Shown piece by piece: positions 8,497 through 17,745 of a stretch of DNA of 64,000 bases. This stretch comes from Paenibacillus taichungensis (GTDB lineage Bacteria; Bacillota; Bacilli; Paenibacillales; Paenibacillaceae): assembly GCF_003287275.1 (NCBI RefSeq), contig NZ_QEVW01000009.1, positions 62,001 through 126,000 on the forward strand, given 5' to 3'. The first letter of the stretch is position 1; each line of letters opens with the position of its first letter. A program made the position numbers and the translations under genes. A model generated the notes under the pieces. That model was not told where the DNA came from, did not search any database, and saw only the letters and a program-made list of their open reading frames with translations.

Positions 8497-9858
8497 GTGA
8501 AGGGAAAGCGCCGGAAGAAGCTTACGGGGCCATTGATGCTCATGATGCTACTGACGCTGCTGCTTCCTGTCTGGATTGGATCACCGTCAGCGCATGCAGC
8601 TGAGAAAAGTGGCGCCGTATATATTATTCCGGTGGATAAACCAATCGAGCAGGGACTTGGCAAGTTTATGGAACGCGGGTTCAAGGAAGCAGAAGAGATG
8701 AATGCTGGCCTGATCGTTCTGGATATCAATACGCCGGGAGGGCGTGTCGACACGGCAGAAGAACTGGGTACATTAATTAAGGAAAGCCCAGTTGAAACCG
8801 TTGCATTTGTCCGTGGAGATGCTGCTTCGGCCGGAAGTTTTCTGGCTTTGAATGCAGATAAGATCGTAATGTCGCCAGGCAGTATGATTGGTGCGGCAGC
8901 GATGGTGGACAGCACAGGTAAACATGTCGATGATCCGAAGTTGGTTGCATTCTGGAAGAGCAAGATGCAGGGTGCGGCTGAGAAAAGTGGCCGTGACGGT
9001 AAAATTGCAGCCGGAATGACGGATGTTAACATGGTCGTGGAAATGCCTGAGATTAATAAAACCAAAGAAAAAGGTGAAATTATTGCTCTCTCGGCTGAAG
9101 AAGCGCTGAAAGTGGGTTATGCGGACCATATCAGCAACACGCCGGAAGAAGCAGCAGCCTGGCTTGGTTACAGTCAAGATGATGTGTTCACCGTTCAGAG
9201 AACAGCCGCAGAGAACATATCCACATTTCTCACCAATCCTGTCGTCATGACGGTATTGTTATTCCTCGGAATAGCCGGTGTGATCATTGAGTTGATTGTA
9301 CCTGGGTTCGGAGTGCCGGGTATTGTTGGTATTGTATGCTTTGTGCTTTATTTCTCAGGTAACTACATTGCCGGTTTTGCTGGAGCGGAGACATGGGTGT
9401 TATTCACTGTCGGACTCATCATGATGATTCTGGAGATGTTTATCCCAAGTTTCGGTATTCTGGGTATTTTGGGGTCGATTGCGCTTGTCGCTGGTGTCGT
9501 GCGAGCCGCCTATGATACAAGTGATGCATTTATATCGTTAGGTATTGCTTTTGGAGCTGCGCTGGTAGTCATTGCAATCGTTGTTATTCTATTTAAGGAT
9601 CGAGGCATATGGAATCGATTCATATTAAGTGACAGGCTGTCTGCTGATCAAGGATACTCTTCGGCGACAGAACGCAAAGAGTTGATCGGTTTGCAGGGCA
9701 TCAGTCTGACTCCTCTTCGTCCTTCGGGAACAGCGATATTTAACGGAGAGCGTGTCGATGTGGTGTCAGATGGAGATTTCATTCCGATTGATACACCTAT
9801 CATTGTGATCAAAGCGGAAGGTACCCGGATTGTTGTTCAACAAGCGTTACCGGTGTAG
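8497..9858 (+). CDS. nfeD: NfeD-type membrane protease (YqeZ family)
   Basis: Long-form NfeD: a ClpP-class serine peptidase domain outside the membrane, then membrane helices, then a small OB-fold. A signal segment spans about residues 9-30. The catalytic Ser is in AASAGSF (Ser111 from this start). Several helices occupy roughly 237-370 and the OB-fold the last 70 residues. I chose GTG 8497, 6 bases after AAGGGGGGA (8482-8490), over the ATG at 8476, which has no ribosome site. Partner of the flotillin FloA encoded next; the pair affects membrane microdomains and resistance to membrane-active agents in Bacillus. Confidence 0.92.
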   Translation: MKGKRRKKLTGPLMLMMLLTLLLPVWIGSPSAHAAEKSGAVYIIPVDKPIEQGLGKFMERGFKEAEEMNAGLIVLDINTPGGRVDTAEELGTLIKESPVETVAFVRGDAASAGSFLALNADKIVMSPGSMIGAAAMVDSTGKHVDDPKLVAFWKSKMQGAAEKSGRDGKIAAGMTDVNMVVEMPEINKTKEKGEIIALSAEEALKVGYADHISNTPEEAAAWLGYSQDDVFTVQRTAAENISTFLTNPVVMTVLLFLGIAGVIIELIVPGFGVPGIVGIVCFVLYFSGNYIAGFAGAETWVLFTVGLIMMILEMFIPSFGILGILGSIALVAGVVRAAYDTSDAFISLGIAFGAALVVIAIVVILFKDRGIWNRFILSDRLSADQGYSSATERKELIGLQGISLTPLRPSGTAIFNGERVDVVSDGDFIPIDTPIIVIKAEGTRIVVQQALPV

Positions 9859-10020
9859 CCCGCTCTGTTGCCGGAGTTGATTACAGCTTCGGCAATGTAC
9901 ATAACCATTCTACGGAGGCTGCTAGTGGAGTGGTGTAAATCAATGCACAGCAGCATAGTTCCACACCGTTTTTATCATGTTTCTTACAAAAATCAAATTG
10001 CAAATGGAGGAATTTTGACT

Positions 10021-11031
10021 ATGGAACCAACCTTGATTACGGTTTTGCTCATTGCGGTAGTTGCGATTATCGTATTGAGCGTATTCTTCAGCTTTTTCCC
10101 GGTTATGCTCTGGATCTCAGCCCTTGCATCGGGCGTACGCGTGGGAATTATCACGCTGGTAGCGATGAGACTAAGACGTGTAACACCTAGCCGGATCGTA
10201 AATCCACTGATTAAAGCAACCAAAGCTGGACTTCAATTGACAATGAATCAACTGGAGAGTCACTTCCTAGCCGGTGGTAACGTAGACCGAGTTGTCAACG
10301 CCCTGATTGCTGCACAACGTGCGAACATTCCACTCGAATTTGAACGTGCTGCTGCAATCGATCTTGCAGGTCGTGACGTATTGCAAGCCGTACAGATGAG
10401 TGTAAACCCACGTGTTATTGAGACGCCGATTGTTTCTGCGGTAGCCAAGGATGGTATCGAAGTTAAAGTAAGAGCGCGGGTTACGGTTCGTGCCAATATT
10501 GATCGCCTCGTCGGTGGTGCGGGTGAAGAGACGATTATTGCTCGTGTCGGCGAAGGTATCGTAAGTACGAACGGTTCCTCGAATTCCCATAAAGATGTCC
10601 TGGAAAATCCAGATCTGATCTCCCGTACTGTACTGTCCAAAGGTCTGGATGCAGGTACCGCTTTTGAAATCCTGTCTATTGATATTGCGGACGTGGATGT
10701 AGGTAAAAACATTGGCGCCTTCCTGCAAACGGAGCAGGCAGAAGCTGACAAACGTATTGCCCAGGCGAAAGCGGAAGAACGTCGCGCTATGGCCGTAGCT
10801 CAAGAGCAGGAGATGAAAGCGCGCGTAGTGGAAATGAGAGCGCGTGTGGTTGAGTCCGAATCCCAAGTACCTTTGGCGATGTCCGAAGCACTGCGTAGTG
10901 GTAAAATCGGTGTCATGGATTATATGAACCTGAAAAACATTGAAGCAGATACTCAAATGCGTAACACATTGGGAAAACCTGGTGAAGGTTCGAATTCCAA
11001 CGATCAGGGTGATTCCAAAAACGGAAGATAG
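10021..11031 (+). CDS. floA: Flotillin-like protein FloA
   Basis: SPFH-domain scaffold of functional membrane microdomains. Two hydrophobic stretches near the N-terminus form the membrane hairpin, the SPFH domain follows, and a coiled region rich in Ala/Glu/Lys/Arg ([20 protein letters not shown]) occupies about 245-285. I start at ATG 10021, 7 bases after GGAGGAATT, giving 336 aa, the usual length; the frame extends upstream to 9868 but with no support. A weak hairpin with a short T run (about 9929-9976) lies in the 162-bp gap after nfeD and could reduce read-through. Confidence 0.95.
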   Translation: MEPTLITVLLIAVVAIIVLSVFFSFFPVMLWISALASGVRVGIITLVAMRLRRVTPSRIVNPLIKATKAGLQLTMNQLESHFLAGGNVDRVVNALIAAQRANIPLEFERAAAIDLAGRDVLQAVQMSVNPRVIETPIVSAVAKDGIEVKVRARVTVRANIDRLVGGAGEETIIARVGEGIVSTNGSSNSHKDVLENPDLISRTVLSKGLDAGTAFEILSIDIADVDVGKNIGAFLQTEQAEADKRIAQAKAEERRAMAVAQEQEMKARVVEMRARVVESESQVPLAMSEALRSGKIGVMDYMNLKNIEADTQMRNTLGKPGEGSNSNDQGDSKNGR

Positions 11032-11044
11032 GCGGTGAGTGCAT

Positions 11045-11650
11045 ATGGGCCTATTTGAATGGATTTTTAACAATCTGTATATTGTAGCAGTCATTGCTTT
11101 TGCACTCTTTTCCTTCCTTGGAAAAGCAGCCAAATCGGCTGATCCGAACAAAAAGCGTCCAAATAACGGGATGCCTACGTTTGGAGGGAGTGGTGATTCG
11201 GACCGAAATGATCGCTCGCGGGGAAATACCGCGCCTCAGCAGTCATCGGGGCCTTCAGATCCACGCTATGATGAACAGTATGACGAACGGTACGATGATG
11301 ATCAGTATGATGATCGATATGATCAAACCTATTCGCAGCCAGCAACGACATCTGCCCATCCTGTGAATGATGACTTTGGAGGACAGGGTTCTCTGGGTGG
11401 AATGGAAAACTCCCTCGAAGAACAAATGAAAGTGATGGAGCAACGACAACGTGAAATTCGTGAGCGACTCGATCGTATTTCTACTGCAAATACACCGGTT
11501 GTGTCTGACTCCAGTTGGGATGAAGTTTCATCCGGCGAGTCTGGATCACCCCAGCTTCGCCGGGAAGACATTCGTACTGGTGTGTTATGGGCAGAAGTTC
11601 TGGGTTCTCCTCGCTCTAAACAACCCTTTGGAACACGAGGAAAACTATAA
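11045..11650 (+). CDS. YqfB-position membrane-anchored acidic protein
   Basis: 201 aa with one N-terminal membrane helix (about residues 6-26), then a disordered Pro/Asn/Gly segment, an Asp/Tyr/Arg repeat region (YDERYDDDQYDDRYDQ) and a coiled segment (EEQMKVMEQRQREIRERLDRI). It sits where B. subtilis has yqfB, last gene of the sigma-W operon with nfeD and floA, 13 bases after floA. I prefer ATG 11045 (9 bases after GGCGG) to the GTG at 11039. No known function; the context suggests work with the flotillin at the membrane. Confidence 0.72.
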   Translation: MGLFEWIFNNLYIVAVIAFALFSFLGKAAKSADPNKKRPNNGMPTFGGSGDSDRNDRSRGNTAPQQSSGPSDPRYDEQYDERYDDDQYDDRYDQTYSQPATTSAHPVNDDFGGQGSLGGMENSLEEQMKVMEQRQREIRERLDRISTANTPVVSDSSWDEVSSGESGSPQLRREDIRTGVLWAEVLGSPRSKQPFGTRGKL

Positions 11651-11677
11651 CTTCATATTGTTGTAATAAGTGAAAAG

Positions 11678-11716
11678 CCGTCTCTGGTGAGCATAATCCC
11701 AGACGACGGTTTTTTT
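11678..11716 (+). terminator. Terminator of the nfeD-floA operon
   Basis: CCGTC-TCTGG pairs with CCAGA-(C)-GACGG across an 11-base loop, followed by seven T. Confidence 0.9.
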
Positions 11717-11764
11717 CTGTTTCGGCTTCTTTTTATTTTCACATCTAACACGGTCCGTAGTTTT

Positions 11765-11792
11765 CATAATTCCAAGAATCTGCGCATAAGTT
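11765..11792 (+). promoter_or_regulatory. Possible sigma-E promoter of yqfC-yqfD
   Basis: CATAATT (11765-11771), 13 bases, CATAAGTT (11785-11792). This resembles the mother-cell sigma-E pattern (an ATA-containing -35, then CATA..nT with 13-15 spacing). yqfC and yqfD belong to the sigma-E regulon in B. subtilis. The hexamers are imperfect. Confidence 0.42.
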
Positions 11793-11822
11793 GAACTGTA
11801 GAGGAAGGGGGAAGACCTTCGA

Positions 11823-12116
11823 ATGACCCGGATCAGCCGCAAGCTGCGCAGATGGACCAGTGAAGTTCTGGACCTGCCGCAGGACGTGCTTTACGATATG
11901 CCACGGTTAACCCTGATCGGCACAAAGCAATTGTATATAGAGAATCATCGTGGTGTCATTCATTTTACACCGGATCGCATTGTTCTGGCTCTTTCTCAAG
12001 GCCAACTGGAGATCAAAGGAACTGAACTGATGATTCGCAATATTTTGCCGGATGAAGTGGCTGTTGAAGGAACAATTCTGGATATTCATATGAATGGAGC
12101 GGAGGGGAACGGATGA
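11823..12116 (+). CDS. yqfC: Sporulation protein YqfC
   Basis: 97 aa small YqfC/YabP-family protein expressed in the mother cell; family segments include LDLPQDVLYDMPRLTLIG and ENHRGVIHF. GAGGAAGGGGGAAG precedes the ATG. Its stop overlaps the yqfD start (ATGA), giving a tight coupling like that in B. subtilis. Molecular function is not established. Confidence 0.9.
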   Translation: MTRISRKLRRWTSEVLDLPQDVLYDMPRLTLIGTKQLYIENHRGVIHFTPDRIVLALSQGQLEIKGTELMIRNILPDEVAVEGTILDIHMNGAEGNG

Positions 12117-13306
12117 AGCAGCCCAGTCTGTACAAACTGCGCGGAGCAGTCCGAATCACGGTCACTGGGGGGGACATTGAAGCATTAATCAATACGGTGG
12201 CAGAGCAGGGACTGGAAGTATGGGACCTGCGTGCCCATGACGGACGCAAGGCAGAAATGAATATTCTGCTGCCGCATTTTTTCAAGCTGCGTCCTTTGCT
12301 GAAACGGACAGGCTGCCGTGTAAAAGTGACGCACCGTAGTGGATTTCCCTTTTTTGCAGCCCGTTTGTTAAGAAGGAAGTTCTTTCTGGGCGGCATGCTG
12401 TTTTTTGTAGCAGCTCTGTTTGCGTTGTCGTCGATGGTTTGGAATGTAGAGGTCAAAGGAAATGTGACGATTCCCACGGATGAAGTGCTCGCAGCAGCGA
12501 AAAAAGAAGGCATCTATCCCTTTCAGTGGGGATTCCGGCTGCAAAGTCAGGACAAGCTCTCCAGGCAGCTCGCGCTAGCTCTACCAGATGTAACCTGGAT
12601 AGGGGTGAGCAAAGAAGGGACAACCATCACCATCCAGGTTGTGGAGTCAGCACAGCCAAAGCGTGAGCCGCTGTTGAACCCGAGGCATCTGGTCAGTAAA
12701 GCAGACGCTGTAATCACTCAAATCTACGCGGAGCAGGGTCGCCCTGTCGTGCAGAAGGACATGCGCGTTAAGAAGGGACAGGTGCTGATATCCGGTATTT
12801 TGGGAGATGAAGAGAATACAAAGACCATTGTAGCCAAAGGGGAAGTGCGCGGACTGGTATGGCGTGAATATCAGGTTGAAGTCCCCCTTGTACAGAAACA
12901 TAATACGATGACTGGAGATAGCAAGGAACGTTTTTACATTGTGTTGGGGAAATGGGCAGTACAACTCTGGGGATACGGGAATACGCCTTTTACCACATTT
13001 GATACCGAAAGTGATCATAAACCGCTGACCTGGAGATCCTTCACTCTTCCCATGGGTTGGCTGACAGAGAAAGATCTGGAAACTCGGGAACAAGAGGAGC
13101 AGCACACGGTTGAATGGGCTAGAACGAAAGGATTGGAAGGAGCAAGAAACGATATTATCGCTAAAAACGGCAAAGGAACGAAAATTTTAAGCGAAAAAAT
13201 TTTGCATGAGAAGAAAGAGAATGGTAAAGTTTATATGAAAGTATTATTTGAAGTGGAAGAAAGCATTGCGGAAGAACTTCCGTTAGTCCATAGTCAAGGA
13301 GAATGA
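12113..13306 (+). CDS. yqfD: Sporulation protein YqfD
   Basis: 397 aa. An N-terminal cytoplasmic domain of about 85 residues, one membrane helix near 87-106 (FFLGGMLFFVAALFALSS), then a large domain presumably outside the membrane (sequence includes VEVKGNVTIPTDEVLAAAKK, a POTRA-like start). This is the layout of YqfD, needed for efficient sporulation in Bacillus through an unknown mechanism. It overlaps yqfC by four bases and phoH follows within 7 bases. Confidence 0.92.
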   Translation: MKQPSLYKLRGAVRITVTGGDIEALINTVAEQGLEVWDLRAHDGRKAEMNILLPHFFKLRPLLKRTGCRVKVTHRSGFPFFAARLLRRKFFLGGMLFFVAALFALSSMVWNVEVKGNVTIPTDEVLAAAKKEGIYPFQWGFRLQSQDKLSRQLALALPDVTWIGVSKEGTTITIQVVESAQPKREPLLNPRHLVSKADAVITQIYAEQGRPVVQKDMRVKKGQVLISGILGDEENTKTIVAKGEVRGLVWREYQVEVPLVQKHNTMTGDSKERFYIVLGKWAVQLWGYGNTPFTTFDTESDHKPLTWRSFTLPMGWLTEKDLETREQEEQHTVEWARTKGLEGARNDIIAKNGKGTKILSEKILHEKKENGKVYMKVLFEVEESIAEELPLVHSQGE

Positions 13307-13312
13307 GGCTAT

Positions 13313-14284
13313 TTGTCAGAACAAACACGCAGCATACGAATCTCCCTCCAAAGTGCGGGAGAGGGTCAATCTCTTTTTGGACCCCAAGATATTTTTCTGA
13401 AACTGATTGAATCCGAGATTCCTGCCCAGATCGCATCCCGCGAAGCGGAGATTGTGATCCATGGCAACATTCAGAATGTGGAATCGCTTGAACAATTATT
13501 TGATGTGTTGTTGCAATTGGTACGTAACGGATATGTGTTAACCGAAAGGGACGTTAAGTATGCCATTGAGCTTGCAAAGGAACTGCGTGCAGACCAGCTT
13601 CTGGATCTGTTCAAAGGCGAGATTACAACGACGTACCGTGGGAAGCCGATTCGGGTTAAAACGATTGGACAGAAGCACTATGTAACTACAATTAAAAAAC
13701 GTGATGTTGTATTTGGTATCGGCCCTGCCGGTACGGGTAAAACGTATCTTGCTGTTGTGCTGGCTGTGGCAGCGCTTAAGGAAGGAAGCGTCAAGCGGAT
13801 CGTGCTTACAAGACCTGCTGTTGAAGCGGGAGAGAGTCTTGGTTTCTTGCCTGGTGATCTTCAGGAAAAAGTTGATCCTTATTTGCGGCCCCTGTATGAC
13901 GCCTTGTACGATGTTATGGGACAAGAACAGACTGCAAAGGCACTGGAGCGCGGTTTGATTGAAATTGCACCTCTAGCCTATATGCGGGGACGTACACTTG
14001 ATGATTCGTTTATTATCCTGGATGAAGCCCAGAATACGACACCGGAGCAGATGAAAATGTTTCTGACCCGTCTCGGTTTTGGTTCCAAAATGGTCATTAC
14101 CGGTGACGTGACACAAATTGATTTACCGCGCGGCAAAAAGTCGGGGCTTGTGGAAGCAAATACAATACTGGGACAAGTGGAAGAGATTGGATTTGTCTAT
14201 TTTGCCGAGCAAGACGTTGTACGTCACTCCCTCGTCCAGAAAATTATCGTTGCCTATAACCACGCCGCAGAAAATCAAGAATAG
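13313..14284 (+). CDS. phoH: PhoH family P-loop ATPase
   Basis: 323 aa. The N-terminal part (to about 110) resembles a KH-like RNA-binding region, followed by the PhoH ATPase with Walker A GPAGTGKT (about 138-145) and Walker B FIILDEAQNTTPEQ (about 231-244). Start is TTG preceded by AAGGAG and GAGG. It lies between yqfD and pgpH-ybeY, the usual arrangement; PhoH and YbeY are thought to cooperate in RNA metabolism. A second, PIN-fused PhoH is at 47957. Confidence 0.92.
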   Translation: MSEQTRSIRISLQSAGEGQSLFGPQDIFLKLIESEIPAQIASREAEIVIHGNIQNVESLEQLFDVLLQLVRNGYVLTERDVKYAIELAKELRADQLLDLFKGEITTTYRGKPIRVKTIGQKHYVTTIKKRDVVFGIGPAGTGKTYLAVVLAVAALKEGSVKRIVLTRPAVEAGESLGFLPGDLQEKVDPYLRPLYDALYDVMGQEQTAKALERGLIEIAPLAYMRGRTLDDSFIILDEAQNTTPEQMKMFLTRLGFGSKMVITGDVTQIDLPRGKKSGLVEANTILGQVEEIGFVYFAEQDVVRHSLVQKIIVAYNHAAENQE

Positions 14285-14299
14285 AAAGGGATTGTCTCG

Positions 14300-16549
14300 A
14301 TGACCTCGAAGGAACTGTCAAAAGGCAAATCTTTTCAAAATAGAGCTACAGGATGGAAGTATAGCGTGTGGGCACGCTATCTTCTGTTTTTGTTTCTGGT
14401 GATCCTCTTCTACGTGAGTCTTGCTTCCAATCTGCTCCCAGAGCGGTATGATATTCAGGAAGGCACACGAAGTGAAGTGAATATTGCTGCGCCAATGCAG
14501 ATTCCGAATACCAAGGCTACGCTGAAAGCGCAAGAAGAAGCTGCTGAACGTGTACAGCCGATGTTTCAGATCGTGCAGATGCGGAACGAAAATCTGATGA
14601 CCACTCTGCTAGATCGTATTGATCGACTGAATCAGGATGATCAGATTTCCAGTCAGGACAAGATTGACATCTATCGTGATGAAATACCGCAGCGTCAGAA
14701 AGACTTTGTTTCCAATTTTATCAACAACAACCGGAAAGCGGGTACATACTCCGAAACTCTTTTGGAAGAGATCAGAAATGTGGTACAGGAGCAAAGCTAC
14801 CGTATTCCGGAAGAGACATATATCAAAATTTCACGTCTGACTTCGGATGATATTCAGGAGATGAAGGCTGTTGCTCGGGATATCGTCTCCAGATTAATGA
14901 CCGACCAGATTAGCGAGGCTACAACAGCTCGTGCCAAAGTGGCCGAGATGGTCAGTGTGAGCTCTCTAAGCAAGCGTACGCAGCGTGAGGTTGTGCAGGA
15001 GCTTGCACGTCTTGTAGTGACGTCGAACCGCTTCTACGATGAAGAGGGTACCAAGGAAGCTAAAGTACAGGCTCGTGAGAACACTCAAACGGTCTTTATC
15101 AAGCAAGGAGATACACTTGTTGCCAAGGGTGAGATGATTACCCCGGAGATGTACACCCTTCTGGGCGAGAACGATTTGCTGAAAAACGAAGTGAACTATT
15201 GGCCTCAACTTGGACTGCTTATGCTGTCCTGTCTGTTGTCGGCAGCGATTCTCATGTATATTCAGCAATTCAGCGGAACGCATTTTAAATATAATAATGC
15301 TCAACTGCTGATGCTAGTTCTCATATTTATTATTACGATTGTGGTTATGCATGTTACAGCGATACTCCAGACCAGTGAGAATTCATACGTAGGCTTTCTT
15401 GCCCCAGTTGCCGTAGGAGCCATGTTAATTGCATTGCTGCTGGATACATCGCTTGCCTTTGTCTGCTCGATTATTATCGGCATGCTGTCGAGCATTATTT
15501 TGAATACGCATCAGGGTCAAATTTTTGATTTTGAACTTGGGTTCTTCGCGGTGTTGGTATCGTTTGTTGCGATCTTCGCCACCCATCGGGCAAGTCAGCG
15601 GTCTACGATCCTGAAAGGTGCCATTATGGTCTGTCTGTTCGGATCGATCGCAGTCTTCACGTTGGCTCTGATTGACTCAAGTGACTGGAACCGGACAACA
15701 ACGCTGTATGGCATTGGATTTGCGTTTGCCGGTGGCGTACTGACCGCCATATTGGTCATTGGACTTATGCCATTTTTCGAAACTTCATTTGGCATTTTGT
15801 CTGCACTGAAACTGGTAGAACTGTCTAATCCCAATCACCCGCTATTGCGCAAATTGCTAACAGAGACACCAGGCACATATCACCACAGTGTGATGGTAGG
15901 AAACCTGTCAGAAGCCGCTGCGGAGGCGATCGGTGCCAATGGGTTGTTATGTCGGGTCGGCTCATATTACCATGATATTGGCAAGACCAAGCGACCGATT
16001 TATTTTATTGAAAATCAAAACAATATGGAAAATCCGCATGATTCGATTGATCCAAAGCTGAGCAAGTCGATAATCGTTGCTCATGCACGCGATGGTGTGG
16101 AAATGCAGAAGGACTACAAGCTGCCGAGGCCTATTCGAGACATTGCTGAGCAGCATCATGGAACAACCTTCCTGCATTACTTCTATCACAAAGCATTGCG
16201 TCAGGCTGAGGAAGCAGGAGTGGAACCTGATTTCACGGAAGATGATTTCCGTTATCCGGGTCCCAAGGCTCAGTCCAAAGAGTCGGCAATTGTTGGTATT
16301 GCTGACAGCGTGGAAGCTGCGGTCCGTTCCTTGCGGAAGCCTACTGTGGAGCAAGTGGAGTCTATGATTGAAAAGATTATTAAAGGTCGACTGGACGATC
16401 ATCAGTTTAACGACTGTGATCTGACAATGCGGGAGCTGGATATCGTCGCTAAGACCCTTAAGGAAACCGTTATGGGTATATTCCACTCCAGGATTGAATA
16501 TCCGGAAGAAATGAAGAAACCGAAGCCAACCTCGCCTGAAGCGGGTTGA
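14300..16549 (+). CDS. pgpH: PgpH, membrane cyclic-di-AMP phosphodiesterase (7TM-HD family, YqfF)
   Basis: 749 aa. One helix near 25-45, an extracytoplasmic domain of ~240 residues (7TMR-HDED type), seven closely spaced helices from about 300 to 490, then a cytoplasmic HD domain: TYHHSVMVGNLS near 526 and YYHDIGKTKRP near 554-564 hold the metal-binding His and His-Asp. In Bacillus and Listeria this enzyme lowers c-di-AMP, which controls potassium and wall homeostasis. It lies in the phoH-pgpH-ybeY-dgkA run with short gaps. Confidence 0.94.
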   Translation: MTSKELSKGKSFQNRATGWKYSVWARYLLFLFLVILFYVSLASNLLPERYDIQEGTRSEVNIAAPMQIPNTKATLKAQEEAAERVQPMFQIVQMRNENLMTTLLDRIDRLNQDDQISSQDKIDIYRDEIPQRQKDFVSNFINNNRKAGTYSETLLEEIRNVVQEQSYRIPEETYIKISRLTSDDIQEMKAVARDIVSRLMTDQISEATTARAKVAEMVSVSSLSKRTQREVVQELARLVVTSNRFYDEEGTKEAKVQARENTQTVFIKQGDTLVAKGEMITPEMYTLLGENDLLKNEVNYWPQLGLLMLSCLLSAAILMYIQQFSGTHFKYNNAQLLMLVLIFIITIVVMHVTAILQTSENSYVGFLAPVAVGAMLIALLLDTSLAFVCSIIIGMLSSIILNTHQGQIFDFELGFFAVLVSFVAIFATHRASQRSTILKGAIMVCLFGSIAVFTLALIDSSDWNRTTTLYGIGFAFAGGVLTAILVIGLMPFFETSFGILSALKLVELSNPNHPLLRKLLTETPGTYHHSVMVGNLSEAAAEAIGANGLLCRVGSYYHDIGKTKRPIYFIENQNNMENPHDSIDPKLSKSIIVAHARDGVEMQKDYKLPRPIRDIAEQHHGTTFLHYFYHKALRQAEEAGVEPDFTEDDFRYPGPKAQSKESAIVGIADSVEAAVRSLRKPTVEQVESMIEKIIKGRLDDHQFNDCDLTMRELDIVAKTLKETVMGIFHSRIEYPEEMKKPKPTSPEAG

Positions 16550-16582
16550 TTCGCTAATATGAGAAGACAGGAGTATGAAAGA

Positions 16583-17080
16583 ATGAGTCTTAACCTAGCA
16601 TGGAATAATGAACAACAGGATAAAGAAATCACCGAACCGATGATTGCAATGCTGGAGCAACTGCTGAACCTTGCAGGGGAAGCAGAGGGTGTTGCGGACG
16701 GGGAAGTGGCCCTGACTTTCGTAAATGATGAGCAGATTCATGAGCTGAACCGCGACTATCGCGGCATTGATCGTCCAACAGATGTATTGTCTTTTGCAAT
16801 GAATGAGACTGTGGATGAGGAACTGGATATTATCTACGAGTTGGACGAGGATGAAGAAATGGAAGAAATGCCGGATGTACTCGGTGATATTATTATTTCT
16901 GTTCCACGGACCATTCTTCAGAGTGAAGAATATGGCCATTCTTTTGAACGTGAGCTGGGGTTCCTGTTTGTTCATGGCTTCTTGCACCTGCTTGGATATG
17001 ATCATCAGGATGAAGCCAGCGAAGCCGAAATGATGGGCAAACAGGAAGCGGTACTCGCCCAAGCCGGGTTGACACGATAA
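16583..17080 (+). CDS. ybeY: Endoribonuclease YbeY (16S rRNA maturation)
   Basis: 165 aa metal-dependent RNase acting in 16S rRNA 3' maturation and ribosome quality control. The zinc motif HGFLHLLGYDH (about 131-141) is intact. I place the start at ATG 16583, 9 bases after AGGAG (16569-16573), instead of the in-frame ATG 16559 that lacks a ribosome site. An acidic insert (ELDEDEEMEEMPD) precedes the core. Its TAA overlaps the dgkA ATG by one base (TAATG). Confidence 0.95.
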   Translation: MSLNLAWNNEQQDKEITEPMIAMLEQLLNLAGEAEGVADGEVALTFVNDEQIHELNRDYRGIDRPTDVLSFAMNETVDEELDIIYELDEDEEMEEMPDVLGDIIISVPRTILQSEEYGHSFERELGFLFVHGFLHLLGYDHQDEASEAEMMGKQEAVLAQAGLTR

Positions 17081-17451
17081 TGAAAAGGCGCTCCTGGGGG
17101 ATGGTATTCCGCAATGCTGCGGAAGGAATCGTATACGGGCTGCGGACTCAGCGGAATGTAAGAGTTCATACAGGAGTCGCCATTTTGATGTGTGCAGCCG
17201 GCTTATTTTTCGGGATTTCTAGAACGGATTGGATGTTTGTACTGACAGCCGTTTTTCTGGTGCTTGTGACGGAGCTGATGAATACAGCGGTGGAAGCTGC
17301 TGTGGATCTGGCGCATCCGCATATACATCCGCTGGCAAAAGCGGCGAAGGACACCGCGGCCGGTGCAGTTTTGCTGGCTGCGGTGTTCGCCGTCATCATT
17401 GGGTGTGTCGTTTTCATTAAGCCGGTGATGAGCTGGCTGGGATTGCTTTGA
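17080..17451 (+). CDS. dgkA: Undecaprenol kinase (DgkA family)
   Basis: 123 aa with three membrane helices. The family signature ELMNTAVEAAVDLAHPHIHP (about 65-84) followed by LAKAAKDTAAGAV is intact; in Gram-positives these enzymes phosphorylate undecaprenol, feeding lipid carrier back to wall synthesis, rather than diacylglycerol. Translationally coupled to ybeY by the one-base overlap. A T-rich, low-complexity run (17446-17476) follows. Confidence 0.94.
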   Translation: MKRRSWGMVFRNAAEGIVYGLRTQRNVRVHTGVAILMCAAGLFFGISRTDWMFVLTAVFLVLVTELMNTAVEAAVDLAHPHIHPLAKAAKDTAAGAVLLAAVFAVIIGCVVFIKPVMSWLGLL

Positions 17452-17548
17452 TTTTGTTTTGTTTTTGTTTTGATTTTAATATTACACACTAATTATAAAG
17501 TTGGACTCGTTTTTAAGTTGGACTTCTGGTTTGCACAATAACGGAGAG

Positions 17549-17659
17549 GTCAGAAATAACCTGTAGAAGCGAAGCGTTCGCCTTTATCCCCGGATTTTCA
17601 CTTTGGAAAAGAGAATCAATAAAATCTGGGGATAATAGCGATCGTAAGGTTGTTCTGAC
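17549..17659. repeat. Palindromic intergenic element, copy 1
   Basis: Core 17562-17643 starts TGTAGAAGCGAAGCG, contains the hairpin GCGAA-GCG-TTCGC, then TTTATCCCCGGATTT (17583-17597) pairing with AAATCTGGGGATAA (17622-17635), and ends AGCGATC. It matches copy 2 (44898-44979) at the same 82-base length. Outer arms pair GTCAGAAATAACCT (17549-17562) with AGGTTGTTCTGAC (17647-17659), one bulge; these differ in sequence from copy 2 but still pair. It lies between dgkA and cdd. The 12-bp direct repeats CGGAGAGG(T/C)CAG flank it. Confidence 0.85.
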
Positions 17660-17745
17660 AGCGGAGAGGCCAGTGCAAATGTTTTAAGTTGAATTTAACT
17701 CATTGAGTGCAACTTTATAGTACACCCCAAAGGGAGAGATTAATT

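Noticed and set aside
9925..9980. Hairpin with short T run between nfeD and floA
   Set aside because: AGTGGTGT/ACACCGTT pairs mostly through G-U pairs and has a 26-base loop; too weak to list as a terminator, noted under floA.
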